This document shows positions 7,431 through 16,426 of a DNA stretch of 57,023 bases, piece by piece. Positions within the stretch are counted from its first letter, which is position 1. The number at the start of each line of letters is the position of its first letter. The DNA is from Vibrio sp. 10N.261.55.A7. Lineage in GTDB: Bacteria > Pseudomonadota > Gammaproteobacteria > Enterobacterales > Vibrionaceae. The DNA lies in contig NZ_MCWZ01000026.1 in NCBI RefSeq assembly GCF_002877365.1, positions 1-57,023 on the forward strand. Direction: 5' to 3'. A program made the position numbers and the translations under genes. Under the pieces are notes generated by a model. It searched no databases. It had not been told where the DNA came from and saw only the letters and a list, made by a program, of their open reading frames with translations.

Positions 7431-10400
7431 ATGGTTAAGGGTTTATCTAAATGTTGCCACTGGCTAGTAGTCAGCTTCGTTTATTTGTATTTCTTTGTTT
7501 CGCTACCACTTCATGCGAATTCTCTTTCCAAACTCACCCAACAAGAGCGCGAATGGCTTCTTAGCAAAGAGACAATTAAAGTCGCACTTATTGCCGATAA
7601 CTTCCCATACATGTTCAAGAATGAACGGGGCGAAGTGGATGGGATTGTCAGTGACTTTATTCGCGAGCTCGCCGCGCTAAGCGGTTCTAAAATCACGTAT
7701 GTACAAGCCGATAGCTGGAAACAAGCGATGGCGATGCTAGACAGTGGTGCTATCGACATCTTCCCAGTGAGCTTTCACAATAATGAAGACGAATCAAAAT
7801 ACCGCTATTCCGAACAATATTTACCTTATCAGAAACAACTAATTACACGATTCGATTCTCCACTCGTGCGCAATTCTACTCAGTTCAATGACTTAACACT
7901 GGCCATTGTCTCCGGGTCAGAAACGGAAAGTTGGATTTTGCAACAGCACCCTAATATGAAAACCAAAACGTACTCATCAAAAGCTGAAGCACTAGAAGCG
8001 ATTGCGCAGGGTGAAGTATTTGGACTTGTCAGTGAGTTGGTATCAACAATGGCACTCGCCAATGAAGTTGGTGTTAAAGGTCTTAAATCTAACGGCGTCA
8101 TACAAGATTGGTTTACTTCATTTGCTCGATTTACCATGCGCAAAAATGATGAAACGTTAGAAAGCATAATTAACAAAGCGTTAAATGAGCTTAGTTATGA
8201 ATCTCAAAACTACATTTTGAATAAGTGGCTTCAAAACAACCCTTATCGCATCAAGGTGAATGGCGCATTTGATTTTGGTAATCCGCCATATATGTACGCC
8301 GATGCCGCGACAGTTGGCCTTGAATATTCATTCTTGCAAGACGTGTTTAACAATATGGGCCTTCAAATCGGGCAGTCTCACCGAGCGTCTATCTCAACTA
8401 GACAAGACATCTTAAGTACAGATGCTGATATTGACTTTAATTCGGGGATTACGATCAAGCACAGCGGTGAACACCACTATTCCGATTCGATACTTAATCT
8501 GGATTTCGTGGTCATTTCATTAAAAGCGCGAGACCTGGATCTTTCTTCAATAGCCTTGTCTGGTTCTCTTAAGGTGGGGGCTGTGATCCAAGATGGTGAA
8601 TCGCCAAGTAGGAAGGCAATTGCTTTGTTTCAAGAAGAGGTGACCACTGAGTCAACCGTTGATTTTGCTTCGTTGACGCTTGCATTCTCTGCTCTTGCAG
8701 AACAAGCCGTCGATGTCATTATTGTGGAAGAAAGAGTTGCGGAATGGTACTTAGAACATGAAAGCAAGGTGAACCGGAACGTTATAGAAGTTCATCCCAA
8801 ATACACATACTCTTTCCCCATTTTTCTTGAATTTAGAGACGCAAAACTAAGAGATCGTTTTAATGCCTCGTTACGCAGCATTCAAGCAAACAAACCTGAA
8901 ATTAGACAGCTCTACAAGAACCACATAGAAACCGACCTGAGACCGCAACTTGAACGTGCCGACATCATTGCCGAAATCATGGCGATGTACCTGTATAAAG
9001 ATGATCTTGAAAGCTTAAAGTCGACCGTTGATTTGTTTGATGTGTCGCAGGACATTGTTGCAATAGAAGTCTTCGGGAACAAGAAAGAGAGGAAACTATA
9101 CAGCGCCGTTAATCTTGGAAATGGACTTGTTGACGATGAAAACTTCAATACATCAACTTACACACAAGTAACTAAAGACAGTGTCTATGCCGCAGAGAAC
9201 GGAGACATTAAAGTAGGAGTTGTTACGTTTTATTTTGACTTCACGCATAAAGGAATGAACTACGCCTATCTTCCATCGTTGGAGTTATTTAGTCATCTAG
9301 AGGCAAGCGAGCAAGACTATATATCGAAGATTTACGAATCTTACCAGCTAACGGGACAGATCCTCAATCTAACTCCATCGGAGCTCCAATGGATAAAAGA
9401 CAACCCTATTCAGAAAATTGCCGTTGATCCAAGTGCTTTACCTTATGAAGGCTTTGACTCTTCAAAAGCGTACATTGGAATAATGGCTGAATTTGTCGAA
9501 ATCATTAAATCAAAAACAGGGTTAGTGATCGAACCTGTGTTAGTTGAATCATGGGATGAGTCCGTTGACCTTATAGATAGTAACCAAGTCACCATCATTT
9601 CTGCTGCAGTAGAAAACGATTCATTTGGTCGTACTTATAGAAGCAGTCGAGCACTGGTTACAAGCCCCATTGCGATAGCGTCAAAAGCAAAGACCAGTGG
9701 GCTGTTGCTTGATGATTTGTCTGGATGGAAAGTGGGTGTTTTAGAGGGGGGCTCCAACACTGAGAAGCTTCGTGTGAACTACCCCAATATTGGTTGGGTA
9801 AAAGTGGCTAGCACAACCGAAGGCTTGAAACGGGTAGATTCCGGTGATATCGACGCAGTTCTAGATACTGTTCATGTGCTGAATTATTTGATTAATACAG
9901 CGGGTTACCATGACATAAGAATAGTCGGACGATCCGACTTCTCAGTATCACCAACGTTTCATGTGTCACGCCATACTCCATTACTGCATTCAATAGTTGA
10001 TAAAGCCATTCATTCAATTGGTCCAGAAGAGAAAAAAGAGGCGATCTCAAAGTGGTCGGCGCCAAAGTTCATTGATAATACGAACTACTCGTTAATTTAT
10101 ATGGTGATAGGGTTTTCTGTCCTATTTGTTTTGATTAGTTTTATTTGGAATAGACGGTTACAAACGCAGGTTGAAATAACTAAGAAAGCACAGGGTGAAG
10201 CGTTGCATCTTCAGGAGCAATTATTTGGTGTTCTAAACGCTTCGCCGATAGCTGCAGCAATTGTACAGAATGATAATGTGCAGTATTGCAATGAGCGCGC
10301 GTTGGAACTGTTCAAATTAGAACAAAACAAGCTAGGTGATGTGAATGTCGAAGACATTTATTTTGACCAAGCTGATCGTAGTGACATCTATGAAGAATTG

Positions 10401-12338
10401 GTTCAGAACAAAAGCATCATTAATAAAGAGCTAACGCTGAAAAACATGAATGCGGAGACGTTTACTGCGCTAACCAGTTACTACCTAATTAAACACGAAA
10501 GTCATGTCGCGACATTATTCTGGGCTTACGACATCTCAGAACTTAAAGCGCTTAATTTACAGCTTGAAGACGCAATGGTCAGAGCGGATTCGGCGAATCA
10601 AGCGAAATCGGATTTCTTGGCAAATATGAGCCATGAAATCAGAACCCCTATGAATGCGATCTTGGGCATGTCGTATCTAGCGTTACAAGAAACACAAAGC
10701 AAACAAGCGCAATCCTATGTGCAGAAAGTCCATCGTTCGGCTGGCTTTCTATTAAACATCATCAATGACATTCTGGACTTTTCAAAAATAGAGGCAGGAA
10801 AACTCGATATAGAAAATGTCCCTTTTCAACTCTCGTCGGTTATCAATACACTAGAAGACGTTACGACGAATTCTGCAAAAGACAAGCGGCTTAAGCTGAC
10901 GTTAACGGTTGACAAAGAGGTACCAGATTACTTACTGGGTGATTCCGTTCGTTTGCTACAAACGTTACTAAACTTGCTGGGAAATGCGATTAAGTTTACC
11001 CCTGAAGGGCAGGTTTCACTTTTAGTTACCCTTCTATCAACGACTTCAAATGATGTACGTTTAAGATTCGAGGTTAAAGACACTGGCATCGGCATAGGAA
11101 AGAAACAACAAAAAGAACTCTTCGAAGCGTTTTCCCAGGCTGACGCCTCTATTACAAGAAAGTATGGGGGGACAGGTCTTGGATTGAACATTAGTCAACA
11201 ACTCATTCAGGGAATGGGAGGGAAAATTAACGTTCAAAGTGAAGTTGGCAAGGGAAGTTGCTTCTCGTTTGAATTGTCTTTTGAGCTTGGTTCTACACCA
11301 GAACGATTATCAACACATTCTGCGCATGATACTCAATTCGATGGTGAGAAGGCGACAAACTTGCATGTGTTACTGGTCGAAGACAATGAGCTAAACCAAG
11401 AGTTAGCGCTTGCGTTCTTAGGGAAGTTAGGTGTTAACGCGGATGTCGCAACGAATGGAGAAGCAGCTGTAGAGTTGGTTAAAAATAACGATTACGATTT
11501 TGTGTTAATGGACATTCAAATGCCGATACTGGATGGCTATAACGCCACCAAACAGATTCGTCTTTTTGATGCTGAGATAACAATTGTAGCGATGTCGGCG
11601 AACCGTTCTCACGACGTAAAAGAAAAAGCAATTCAAAGCGGTATGAACGACTTCGTTGAAAAACCAGTCGTTATAGAAAAACTGGCGCAGGTTCTAGGCG
11701 TCAATTATCAGGACAACGGGTCTAAATTTCGGGATTTACCAGATTCTCATGATGAAATGACCTTTGATATTTCTTTGGCCAAAGAACGGTGTAATCAAGA
11801 TGAAGTGTTGCTGTGTAAGCTTGTGAATCGATTTTTAGATCAGATAGACAACGTAATGCCATACTTTTCTCAGGAGACCGATACGACGAAACTAGAACGT
11901 TATTCGCATAGCTTAAAGAGTAACTGTGGTTCGATAGGTGCCCAGAAGGCAAGTCGGATCTTTTCTCAGTTAGAATCAATCTATTCGCTTCGGAAAAATG
12001 AAGACATCAGTAAAATTCTTATTGAACTAAAGAGCGAGCTATCTCAATTAAAGGCTGAGTTGAATAAGTATATTGAGCAAGGCCAAGGCACTCGTTCCGT
12101 TGTTGAGCCTTGTGAAAAAGAATCCAGTGACAACGAAAGTATCGACTTAGCCCTTCCAAAAGAAGAGTTGCAAGAGCTTATCACTTTACTAGAGTCGTAT
12201 GATGTTGATGCCAAGCCTGCACTTGAAAACTTGGTTGAAAGGCACCCAGGCTCGAAGCAAAAGATGGCTGAAATTGAACAGCTTCTTGAAGAGTATGACT
12301 TTGAGGCGGCACTAGAAATAGTACGTCGGTATTGCTGA
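7431..12338 (+). CDS. Large hybrid sensor histidine kinase (BvgS/EvgS-like, multiple periplasmic binding modules)
   Basis: 1635 residues. A signal/anchor segment at 10-30 is followed by a long periplasmic part with solute-binding-protein-3-like modules: about 34-270 (begins KVALIADNFPYMF), about 275-510 (NGAFDFGNPPYMYAD) and about 655-880 (KIAVDPSALPYEG). An extra region at about 520-645 resembles none of these. A transmembrane helix sits near 886-908. Inside the cell come a PAS-like segment (about 930-1045), a HisKA domain with phospho-acceptor H1068 in SHEIRTP, an ATPase domain (NLLGNAIKFT, DTGIGI, GGTGLGL), a receiver domain with D1361 in LMDIQMP, and a C-terminal HPt domain with H1493 in YSHSLKS. 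This makes a complete internal phosphorelay. The likely output is the HD-GYP response regulator encoded immediately upstream. The ligand is unknown; amino acids or related small solutes are typical for such modules. Confidence 0.92.
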   Translation: MVKGLSKCCHWLVVSFVYLYFFVSLPLHANSLSKLTQQEREWLLSKETIKVALIADNFPYMFKNERGEVDGIVSDFIRELAALSGSKITYVQADSWKQAMAMLDSGAIDIFPVSFHNNEDESKYRYSEQYLPYQKQLITRFDSPLVRNSTQFNDLTLAIVSGSETESWILQQHPNMKTKTYSSKAEALEAIAQGEVFGLVSELVSTMALANEVGVKGLKSNGVIQDWFTSFARFTMRKNDETLESIINKALNELSYESQNYILNKWLQNNPYRIKVNGAFDFGNPPYMYADAATVGLEYSFLQDVFNNMGLQIGQSHRASISTRQDILSTDADIDFNSGITIKHSGEHHYSDSILNLDFVVISLKARDLDLSSIALSGSLKVGAVIQDGESPSRKAIALFQEEVTTESTVDFASLTLAFSALAEQAVDVIIVEERVAEWYLEHESKVNRNVIEVHPKYTYSFPIFLEFRDAKLRDRFNASLRSIQANKPEIRQLYKNHIETDLRPQLERADIIAEIMAMYLYKDDLESLKSTVDLFDVSQDIVAIEVFGNKKERKLYSAVNLGNGLVDDENFNTSTYTQVTKDSVYAAENGDIKVGVVTFYFDFTHKGMNYAYLPSLELFSHLEASEQDYISKIYESYQLTGQILNLTPSELQWIKDNPIQKIAVDPSALPYEGFDSSKAYIGIMAEFVEIIKSKTGLVIEPVLVESWDESVDLIDSNQVTIISAAVENDSFGRTYRSSRALVTSPIAIASKAKTSGLLLDDLSGWKVGVLEGGSNTEKLRVNYPNIGWVKVASTTEGLKRVDSGDIDAVLDTVHVLNYLINTAGYHDIRIVGRSDFSVSPTFHVSRHTPLLHSIVDKAIHSIGPEEKKEAISKWSAPKFIDNTNYSLIYMVIGFSVLFVLISFIWNRRLQTQVEITKKAQGEALHLQEQLFGVLNASPIAAAIVQNDNVQYCNERALELFKLEQNKLGDVNVEDIYFDQADRSDIYEELVQNKSIINKELTLKNMNAETFTALTSYYLIKHESHVATLFWAYDISELKALNLQLEDAMVRADSANQAKSDFLANMSHEIRTPMNAILGMSYLALQETQSKQAQSYVQKVHRSAGFLLNIINDILDFSKIEAGKLDIENVPFQLSSVINTLEDVTTNSAKDKRLKLTLTVDKEVPDYLLGDSVRLLQTLLNLLGNAIKFTPEGQVSLLVTLLSTTSNDVRLRFEVKDTGIGIGKKQQKELFEAFSQADASITRKYGGTGLGLNISQQLIQGMGGKINVQSEVGKGSCFSFELSFELGSTPERLSTHSAHDTQFDGEKATNLHVLLVEDNELNQELALAFLGKLGVNADVATNGEAAVELVKNNDYDFVLMDIQMPILDGYNATKQIRLFDAEITIVAMSANRSHDVKEKAIQSGMNDFVEKPVVIEKLAQVLGVNYQDNGSKFRDLPDSHDEMTFDISLAKERCNQDEVLLCKLVNRFLDQIDNVMPYFSQETDTTKLERYSHSLKSNCGSIGAQKASRIFSQLESIYSLRKNEDISKILIELKSELSQLKAELNKYIEQGQGTRSVVEPCEKESSDNESIDLALPKEELQELITLLESYDVDAKPALENLVERHPGSKQKMAEIEQLLEEYDFEAALEIVRRYC

Positions 12339-12551
12339 CGTATTGTCGTTCGAGTTGAAGGTCGCTGATCGTTATCTTTGGAAGCTTTATTCACTCATAA
12401 TTGGGGTAAAAGTACACGTCCAACTCTACTTACCATCAGAGATTGATGTAAATACTTTCAATCAATACGTTGTGTACTCTTTTGAGAAGAAATAGACAGA
12501 ACCCATATCAATTTTTACAGGTCTGACTATTGAGCTTTAGGTGCTATGTCA

Positions 12552-13142
12552 TTAATTCACAACATCTTTAAGCTGTTTTTTGGCTATGTTAATCGCGGAA
12601 CTCTTAGTTTCATCTCCCATAGCTGTGCCTTCTGCATGAATAAACTGAACGTCTGTGATACCAATGAAAGCAAGAAACTGCTTTATATAAGGTGTTAGGA
12701 AGTCTCGATCCGTGTCTTTATGGTGTCCGCCCATAGTCAGTACAACAACTGCTTTTTTGTTAACGAGGATCCCTTTTGGTCCTTCATCTGTGTAACTGAA
12801 CGTTTTACCAACGCGAGCAATATGGTCGAACCAAGATTTTAGAGTAGAGGGAATGCCATAGTTATACATAGGAACGGCCAATACAAGGCAGTCTGCATCT
12901 TCTACTTCAGCAATGAGCTCATCTGAAACATCCAAGGCCTGTTTTTGAAGTAATGTCAGGTTTACTGAGTTGTCAGAATAGAAAGCGTTAAGCGTAGATT
13001 CATCATAGTGACTGATGGGTGAAGCTGAAAGGTCACGCTCAACAACGTTTGCCGACTGTTCGTTGATCCACTCTTTTGCAAGGAGTGTAGAAGTAGAATG
13101 TTGACCTGAAGCACTGGTGTAAATCGCGAGTAAGTTTTTCAT
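12552..13142 (-). CDS. azoR: FMN-dependent NADH-azoreductase
   Basis: 196 residues with a flavodoxin-like fold, matching the AzoR/AcpD family in length and motifs: an N-terminal FMN-phosphate loop (TSASGQHSTST), the VPMYNYGIPSTLKSWFD segment next to the flavin, and TMGGHH in the middle. Family members are cytoplasmic dimeric flavoproteins that reduce quinones and azo compounds with NADH and protect against thiol and quinone stress. An AGGT-type ribosome-binding site precedes the ATG. The gene is divergent from a LysR regulator 135 bp away, an arrangement in which the regulator usually controls its neighbour. No terminator was identified in the 213-bp gap to the sensor kinase gene. Confidence 0.9.
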   Translation of the reverse strand: MKNLLAIYTSASGQHSTSTLLAKEWINEQSANVVERDLSASPISHYDESTLNAFYSDNSVNLTLLQKQALDVSDELIAEVEDADCLVLAVPMYNYGIPSTLKSWFDHIARVGKTFSYTDEGPKGILVNKKAVVVLTMGGHHKDTDRDFLTPYIKQFLAFIGITDVQFIHAEGTAMGDETKSSAINIAKKQLKDVVN

Positions 13143-13221
13143 GAATTTACCTATTTGGTTCCGTTATGGTTGCGTTAAAATCAATATAGTGATTTCATGA
13201 ATGCAATTAAATACCCATTTC

Positions 13222-13246
13222 TGCATTACGAAAATGCAAATTTGCA
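13222..13246. promoter_or_regulatory. Palindromic operator candidate between azoR and LysR gene
   Basis: Two overlapping inverted repeats built from the same half-site: TGCATT-5nt-AATGCA (13222-13238) and the perfect palindrome TGCAAATTTGCA (13235-13246). A further AATGCA lies near 13200. The cluster is 30-55 bp before the LysR start codon and within the shared divergent promoter region, as expected of a LysR-type activation/autorepression site. Confidence 0.5.
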
Positions 13247-13277
13247 AAGTCGGCTGGAAAGGGCAAGAGGATAGGAA

Positions 13278-14144
13278 ATGGACTGGAATGACTTGCGTTA
13301 TGTGATAGCAATAGCTGAGCAGGGGAATTTAAAAGCCGCAGCAAGTTCCTTAGGTGTAAACCATAGTACCGCTTGGCGCAGGGTACAAGCACTTGAACAA
13401 CAGTTAGGTTGCCAGATTTTCATTGCGGATCGTCAAGGCTATCGATTGACCGATACAGGAATTGAAGTTTTAGAAAGTGCGAGAAAAGTGGCGCTGCATG
13501 TTGAAACGATCCAACTAAGAACGAGTATCAATAAACAAGATATGGAAGGGCTTATTCGTATCACCGCGCCAAACACTGTCGCGTCTCGTTCAATACCGCG
13601 AATGATCGCGATGTTTAACCAAATATACCCACTCATAGAGTTCCAAATAATTGAGGATGTTGGTGACCTTGACCTTGGCAAGAGAGAAGCAGATTTGGCG
13701 ATAAGAGCAAACGTAGCAGCACCAAACAATTTGATTGCAAGGAAACTAAAAAAAGCACCCTGGGGCTTCTTTGCACACCCAGACATAATACCCAAGAAAC
13801 CAATGGATCTTGAGCTACTTAAACAGCAACCACTGATTGGTTACAGTGGGCTAGATACACGCGCTGTCAGGTGGCTTCGCCAACATGTATCAAGTGGTCC
13901 ATATAGCATTACCTGCAATCATGTCGAGACGGCGAAGGGTTGTGCGTTGAATAAGCTCGGTTTTGCGCTGCTACCTTCGTTAATGTCTACCGAATTAGAA
14001 GAAGTGTATCGCTTACCTGATGAGTGCAGCGGTTTCATGTGGTTATTGGCGCACCCAGAGATGCGTAATGTGGTTCGGGTAAAAGCTTTTTGGGATTTCC
14101 TATTGGAGCAGAACAATAAAGATCAATTCTTAGGTCACACATAA
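13278..14144 (+). CDS. LysR-family transcriptional regulator (divergent from azoR)
   Basis: 288 residues. The N-terminal winged helix-turn-helix occupies about 1-60 (LRYVIAIAEQGNLKAAASSLGVNHSTAWRRVQALE split across helix, turn and recognition helix). The C-terminal effector-binding domain runs from about 88 (GLIRITAPNTVASR). The WRRV recognition helix and GCQIFIADRQGYRLT stretch place it among LysR proteins resembling AaeR/DmlR-type regulators. It is transcribed away from azoR with palindromes between them, so it probably regulates azoR and itself in response to a quinone-like or electrophilic signal; that ligand guess is inference. Confidence 0.85.
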   Translation: MDWNDLRYVIAIAEQGNLKAAASSLGVNHSTAWRRVQALEQQLGCQIFIADRQGYRLTDTGIEVLESARKVALHVETIQLRTSINKQDMEGLIRITAPNTVASRSIPRMIAMFNQIYPLIEFQIIEDVGDLDLGKREADLAIRANVAAPNNLIARKLKKAPWGFFAHPDIIPKKPMDLELLKQQPLIGYSGLDTRAVRWLRQHVSSGPYSITCNHVETAKGCALNKLGFALLPSLMSTELEEVYRLPDECSGFMWLLAHPEMRNVVRVKAFWDFLLEQNNKDQFLGHT

Positions 14145-14309
14145 GATATTTTGGCATAAGTTCAATCGCTTATATCGTACAGCTGATTAAGGTCATACCA
14201 GAACGATATTCTGCCTGTTTGGTTGAAGTGGTTATCTTATTTCCTGTACAGTGCCGAGAAATAGTCGGCATTAATTTAGTGCTGATCGACAGAATGAGAT
14301 AGCCCGACC

Positions 14310-14711
14310 ATGAGCAAGATTTTTCATCACCCCGTACAAATCTATTATGAAGACACCGATCACTCTGGTGTTGTTTATCACCCTAACTTTCTTAAATACT
14401 TTGAGCGTGCAAGAGAACATGTATTGGGGAGTGATAAACTTGCCCAGTTATGGAATGAGCATGGACTGGGCTTCGCGGTATACAAGGCAAACATGACTTT
14501 TCAAGACGGCGTAGAGTTTGCTGAGATTTGTGATATTCGCACATCTTTTTCATTAGATGGTGAGTATAAGACTTTATGGCGACAAGAAGTTTGGCGTAAA
14601 GACGGTAAAAGGGCGGCCGTTATTGGTGACATTGAAATGGTGTGCCTAGACAAAGATAAACGCCTTCATCCTGTCCCAGAAAAAATCCTTCAAGCGATGA
14701 TCGCGGGATAG
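14310..14711 (+). CDS. Hotdog-fold acyl thioesterase, Orf6-like (PUFA locus)
   Basis: 133 residues, a single 4HBT hotdog domain of the YbgC/4-hydroxybenzoyl-CoA thioesterase type. The signature YYEDTDHSGVVYHPNFLKYF carries the catalytic aspartate D17. From memory, the sequence is very close to Orf6, the structurally characterised thioesterase of the Photobacterium profundum PUFA locus, which hydrolyses long-chain acyl-CoA substrates. It lies immediately before pfaE and pfaABCD, so it is a good candidate for releasing or editing acyl chains of the PUFA synthase, which has no obvious thioesterase domain of its own. It converges with pfaE across a tandem repeat. The ribosome-binding site is weak (GAGAT, about 10 nt upstream). 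Confidence 0.88.
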   Translation: MSKIFHHPVQIYYEDTDHSGVVYHPNFLKYFERAREHVLGSDKLAQLWNEHGLGFAVYKANMTFQDGVEFAEICDIRTSFSLDGEYKTLWRQEVWRKDGKRAAVIGDIEMVCLDKDKRLHPVPEKILQAMIAG

Positions 14712-14742
14712 AGACTTGTTACGTTTTAGTGCCGTTGTAGCC

Positions 14743-14814
14743 TAATGACCCGTTCAATACTAATGAGCGGGTCAATGCTAATGAACGGCTCAATACTAAT
14801 ATACAGTTCAATAC
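14743..14814. repeat. 18-bp tandem repeat, four copies
   Basis: Four head-to-tail copies of an 18-bp unit (TAATGACCCGTTCAATAC and variants) at 14743-14760, 14761-14778, 14779-14796 and 14797-14814. A partial TAATAGA of a fifth copy follows. Copies 1-3 differ at a few positions in the central NCGGNT part, and copy 4 has diverged more. The array sits in the non-coding gap between the convergent thioesterase and pfaE genes. It has no spacers and is not CRISPR. Confidence 0.92.
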
Positions 14815-14893
14815 TAATAGAAGAGCGGTACTAAAAAACTCAATCCCGCTGACGCTGTTGGTTACCTAGGACTATATTTAATCTATGTAAAAC

Positions 14894-15724
14894 CTAAGTA
14901 AAAGCCGCAGTCTTAATCTTTAATACTACATCATTGTCAGCCCCACCTACGGTTACCGCAAAACGAAACGTTTCATTCAATCTTCCCAGGAAACACTGCC
15001 ATCGCAGTTGGGGATTTTTGCTAGAGAGACTCGACACTTGGGTTGATCCTATAGAATGGATTGATATTCCCTTATCGATACAAACTTCGCTAGGGTAACT
15101 GGCGACCAAAGCTTCATTGATAACATGAAGGTATGATTGTTCTTGATTGCTGAAGTCAAAGTAAAAGCTTTTTAACGACGTTGCGAGCCCTTGCCCCGTT
15201 GCTTTTATATAAGACTCTTTTAACGCCCACAAATCGAAAAATCGTTCTCTTTGCTCGACGTGATTCAGTGTCTTTAAAGCGTCTATCTCATCTTGGGTGA
15301 AATAGTGGTTCATGATGGCGTGAATGTCAGTTGTTTCACGTGAATGCTCAATGTCTACACCCAATAAAACGTTTTGATCCGAGCTCTTGCAAACAGCAAT
15401 GATCAAGCGGTCTTGACTGTGGCTGATATTAAAGACGATACCTGTTTGAGCAAACTGTGTTGAACAAAGAACGGGCTTTCCCTTGTCGCCATACTCAAAT
15501 CTCCAATAGTCTGGACTATGTATTGAATATCGGGACAAAACTGAGCGTAGATAATGACGAGTGTAGAGCGCTTTCAATTGGGCTGCAGGTTGTCGATAGC
15601 GCTCAACTTTGGTTACTTCGTCATCCGTTAAGGTCGTTTTGAGTAAAGCAACACGAATAGGGCAATCGTCTAACTCTCCCAGATGACACAACCATAAATC
15701 GACACTTAGATGACTGCTTAACAT
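14894..15724 (-). CDS. pfaE: 4'-phosphopantetheinyl transferase PfaE
   Basis: 276 residues, a Sfp/EntD-type phosphopantetheinyl transferase. The Mg-binding motif GVDIEH (D124, E126) and the WALKESYIKATG motif (166-177, with E170 and K174) are intact, and an upstream FNISHS element (99-103) contacts coenzyme A in this family. It would transfer 4'-phosphopantetheine from CoA to the active serines of the five tandem ACP domains in PfaA, without which the PUFA synthase is inactive. It lies next to and divergent from pfaA, about 700 bp away, which supports the specific name PfaE over a general transferase. The start has an AGGT-type ribosome-binding site at a slightly long distance. Confidence 0.9.
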   Translation of the reverse strand: MLSSHLSVDLWLCHLGELDDCPIRVALLKTTLTDDEVTKVERYRQPAAQLKALYTRHYLRSVLSRYSIHSPDYWRFEYGDKGKPVLCSTQFAQTGIVFNISHSQDRLIIAVCKSSDQNVLLGVDIEHSRETTDIHAIMNHYFTQDEIDALKTLNHVEQRERFFDLWALKESYIKATGQGLATSLKSFYFDFSNQEQSYLHVINEALVASYPSEVCIDKGISIHSIGSTQVSSLSSKNPQLRWQCFLGRLNETFRFAVTVGGADNDVVLKIKTAAFT

Positions 15725-16426
15725 GTTACGTTTACCTACTTACAGGGAGACAGAGTAGGGCGATCTTACCTGTGTACCGCATAAGGTGAAAGGTCAAAAT
15801 GGGGCGATCTTGGAATTGTTTTTGAGGGCATTGTCTTTATGTCTAGGTCATCGGTTTAATTCGAAGATCAATCGGTAACTATTTGAGTAATAACTCTATT
15901 ATTTCGGTGACTTGTAAATATCTGACCTAGATCTCATTATTGTCTTATTTAGTGTATTTACTCTATTTATGTGTTTTTATGCATTGTTTATCAATGGTTT
16001 AGAGTTTTAAGGTTGTCAATTAAGAAAGTCCATAGAAGTTTAACTGGTCTGAAGAGATCGCACAGGGAGGTTAGAGGATTGTATCGGCCTGTCACCTCGG
16101 GTAGCCTGCTCAACCATTAGTCTAATTAACCATTTAACATCGCAAATATCACTTTTGATTTTTGTTTAATCTTGGACAGGGTTTAATGGATATTGCAGTC
16201 ACAGATAGAGCGTTAGTATTGAAACATAAACATTGCGTATGACACACATCTTTACCTGCATGTCATTCTACCTCGTTAACCCATTTTGTAACTGGTTGCA
16301 CTCTCTTTGCAGCCTGACTTCCCCGCTGTGCCTTTATAAATCTAATACAGATTTTGTTTCTATTTACCTAAAAGACCAGCATCAAAACATGATACTGCAC
16401 TCTGCAGTGTCCAGTGGAGACTCACA
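15725..16426. other. Long intergenic region between pfaE and pfaABCD
   Basis: About 700 bp, AT-rich around 15940-16000, with no convincing protein gene. It must contain the promoters of pfaE (leftward) and the pfa operon (rightward). I could not pick a reliable -35/-10 pair. A ribosome-binding site (GGAG, 7 nt before the ATG) sits just before pfaA. A 63-codon frame beginning at ATG 16239 ends at 16430, overlapping the pfaA start as ATGA; it lacks a ribosome-binding site. No pfaR-like regulator gene, found upstream of pfaA in some Shewanella, is present here. Confidence 0.5.

Noticed and set aside
14743..14814. Possible CRISPR array
   Set aside because: The 18-bp units are directly adjacent with no spacers, and no cas gene is present in the window.
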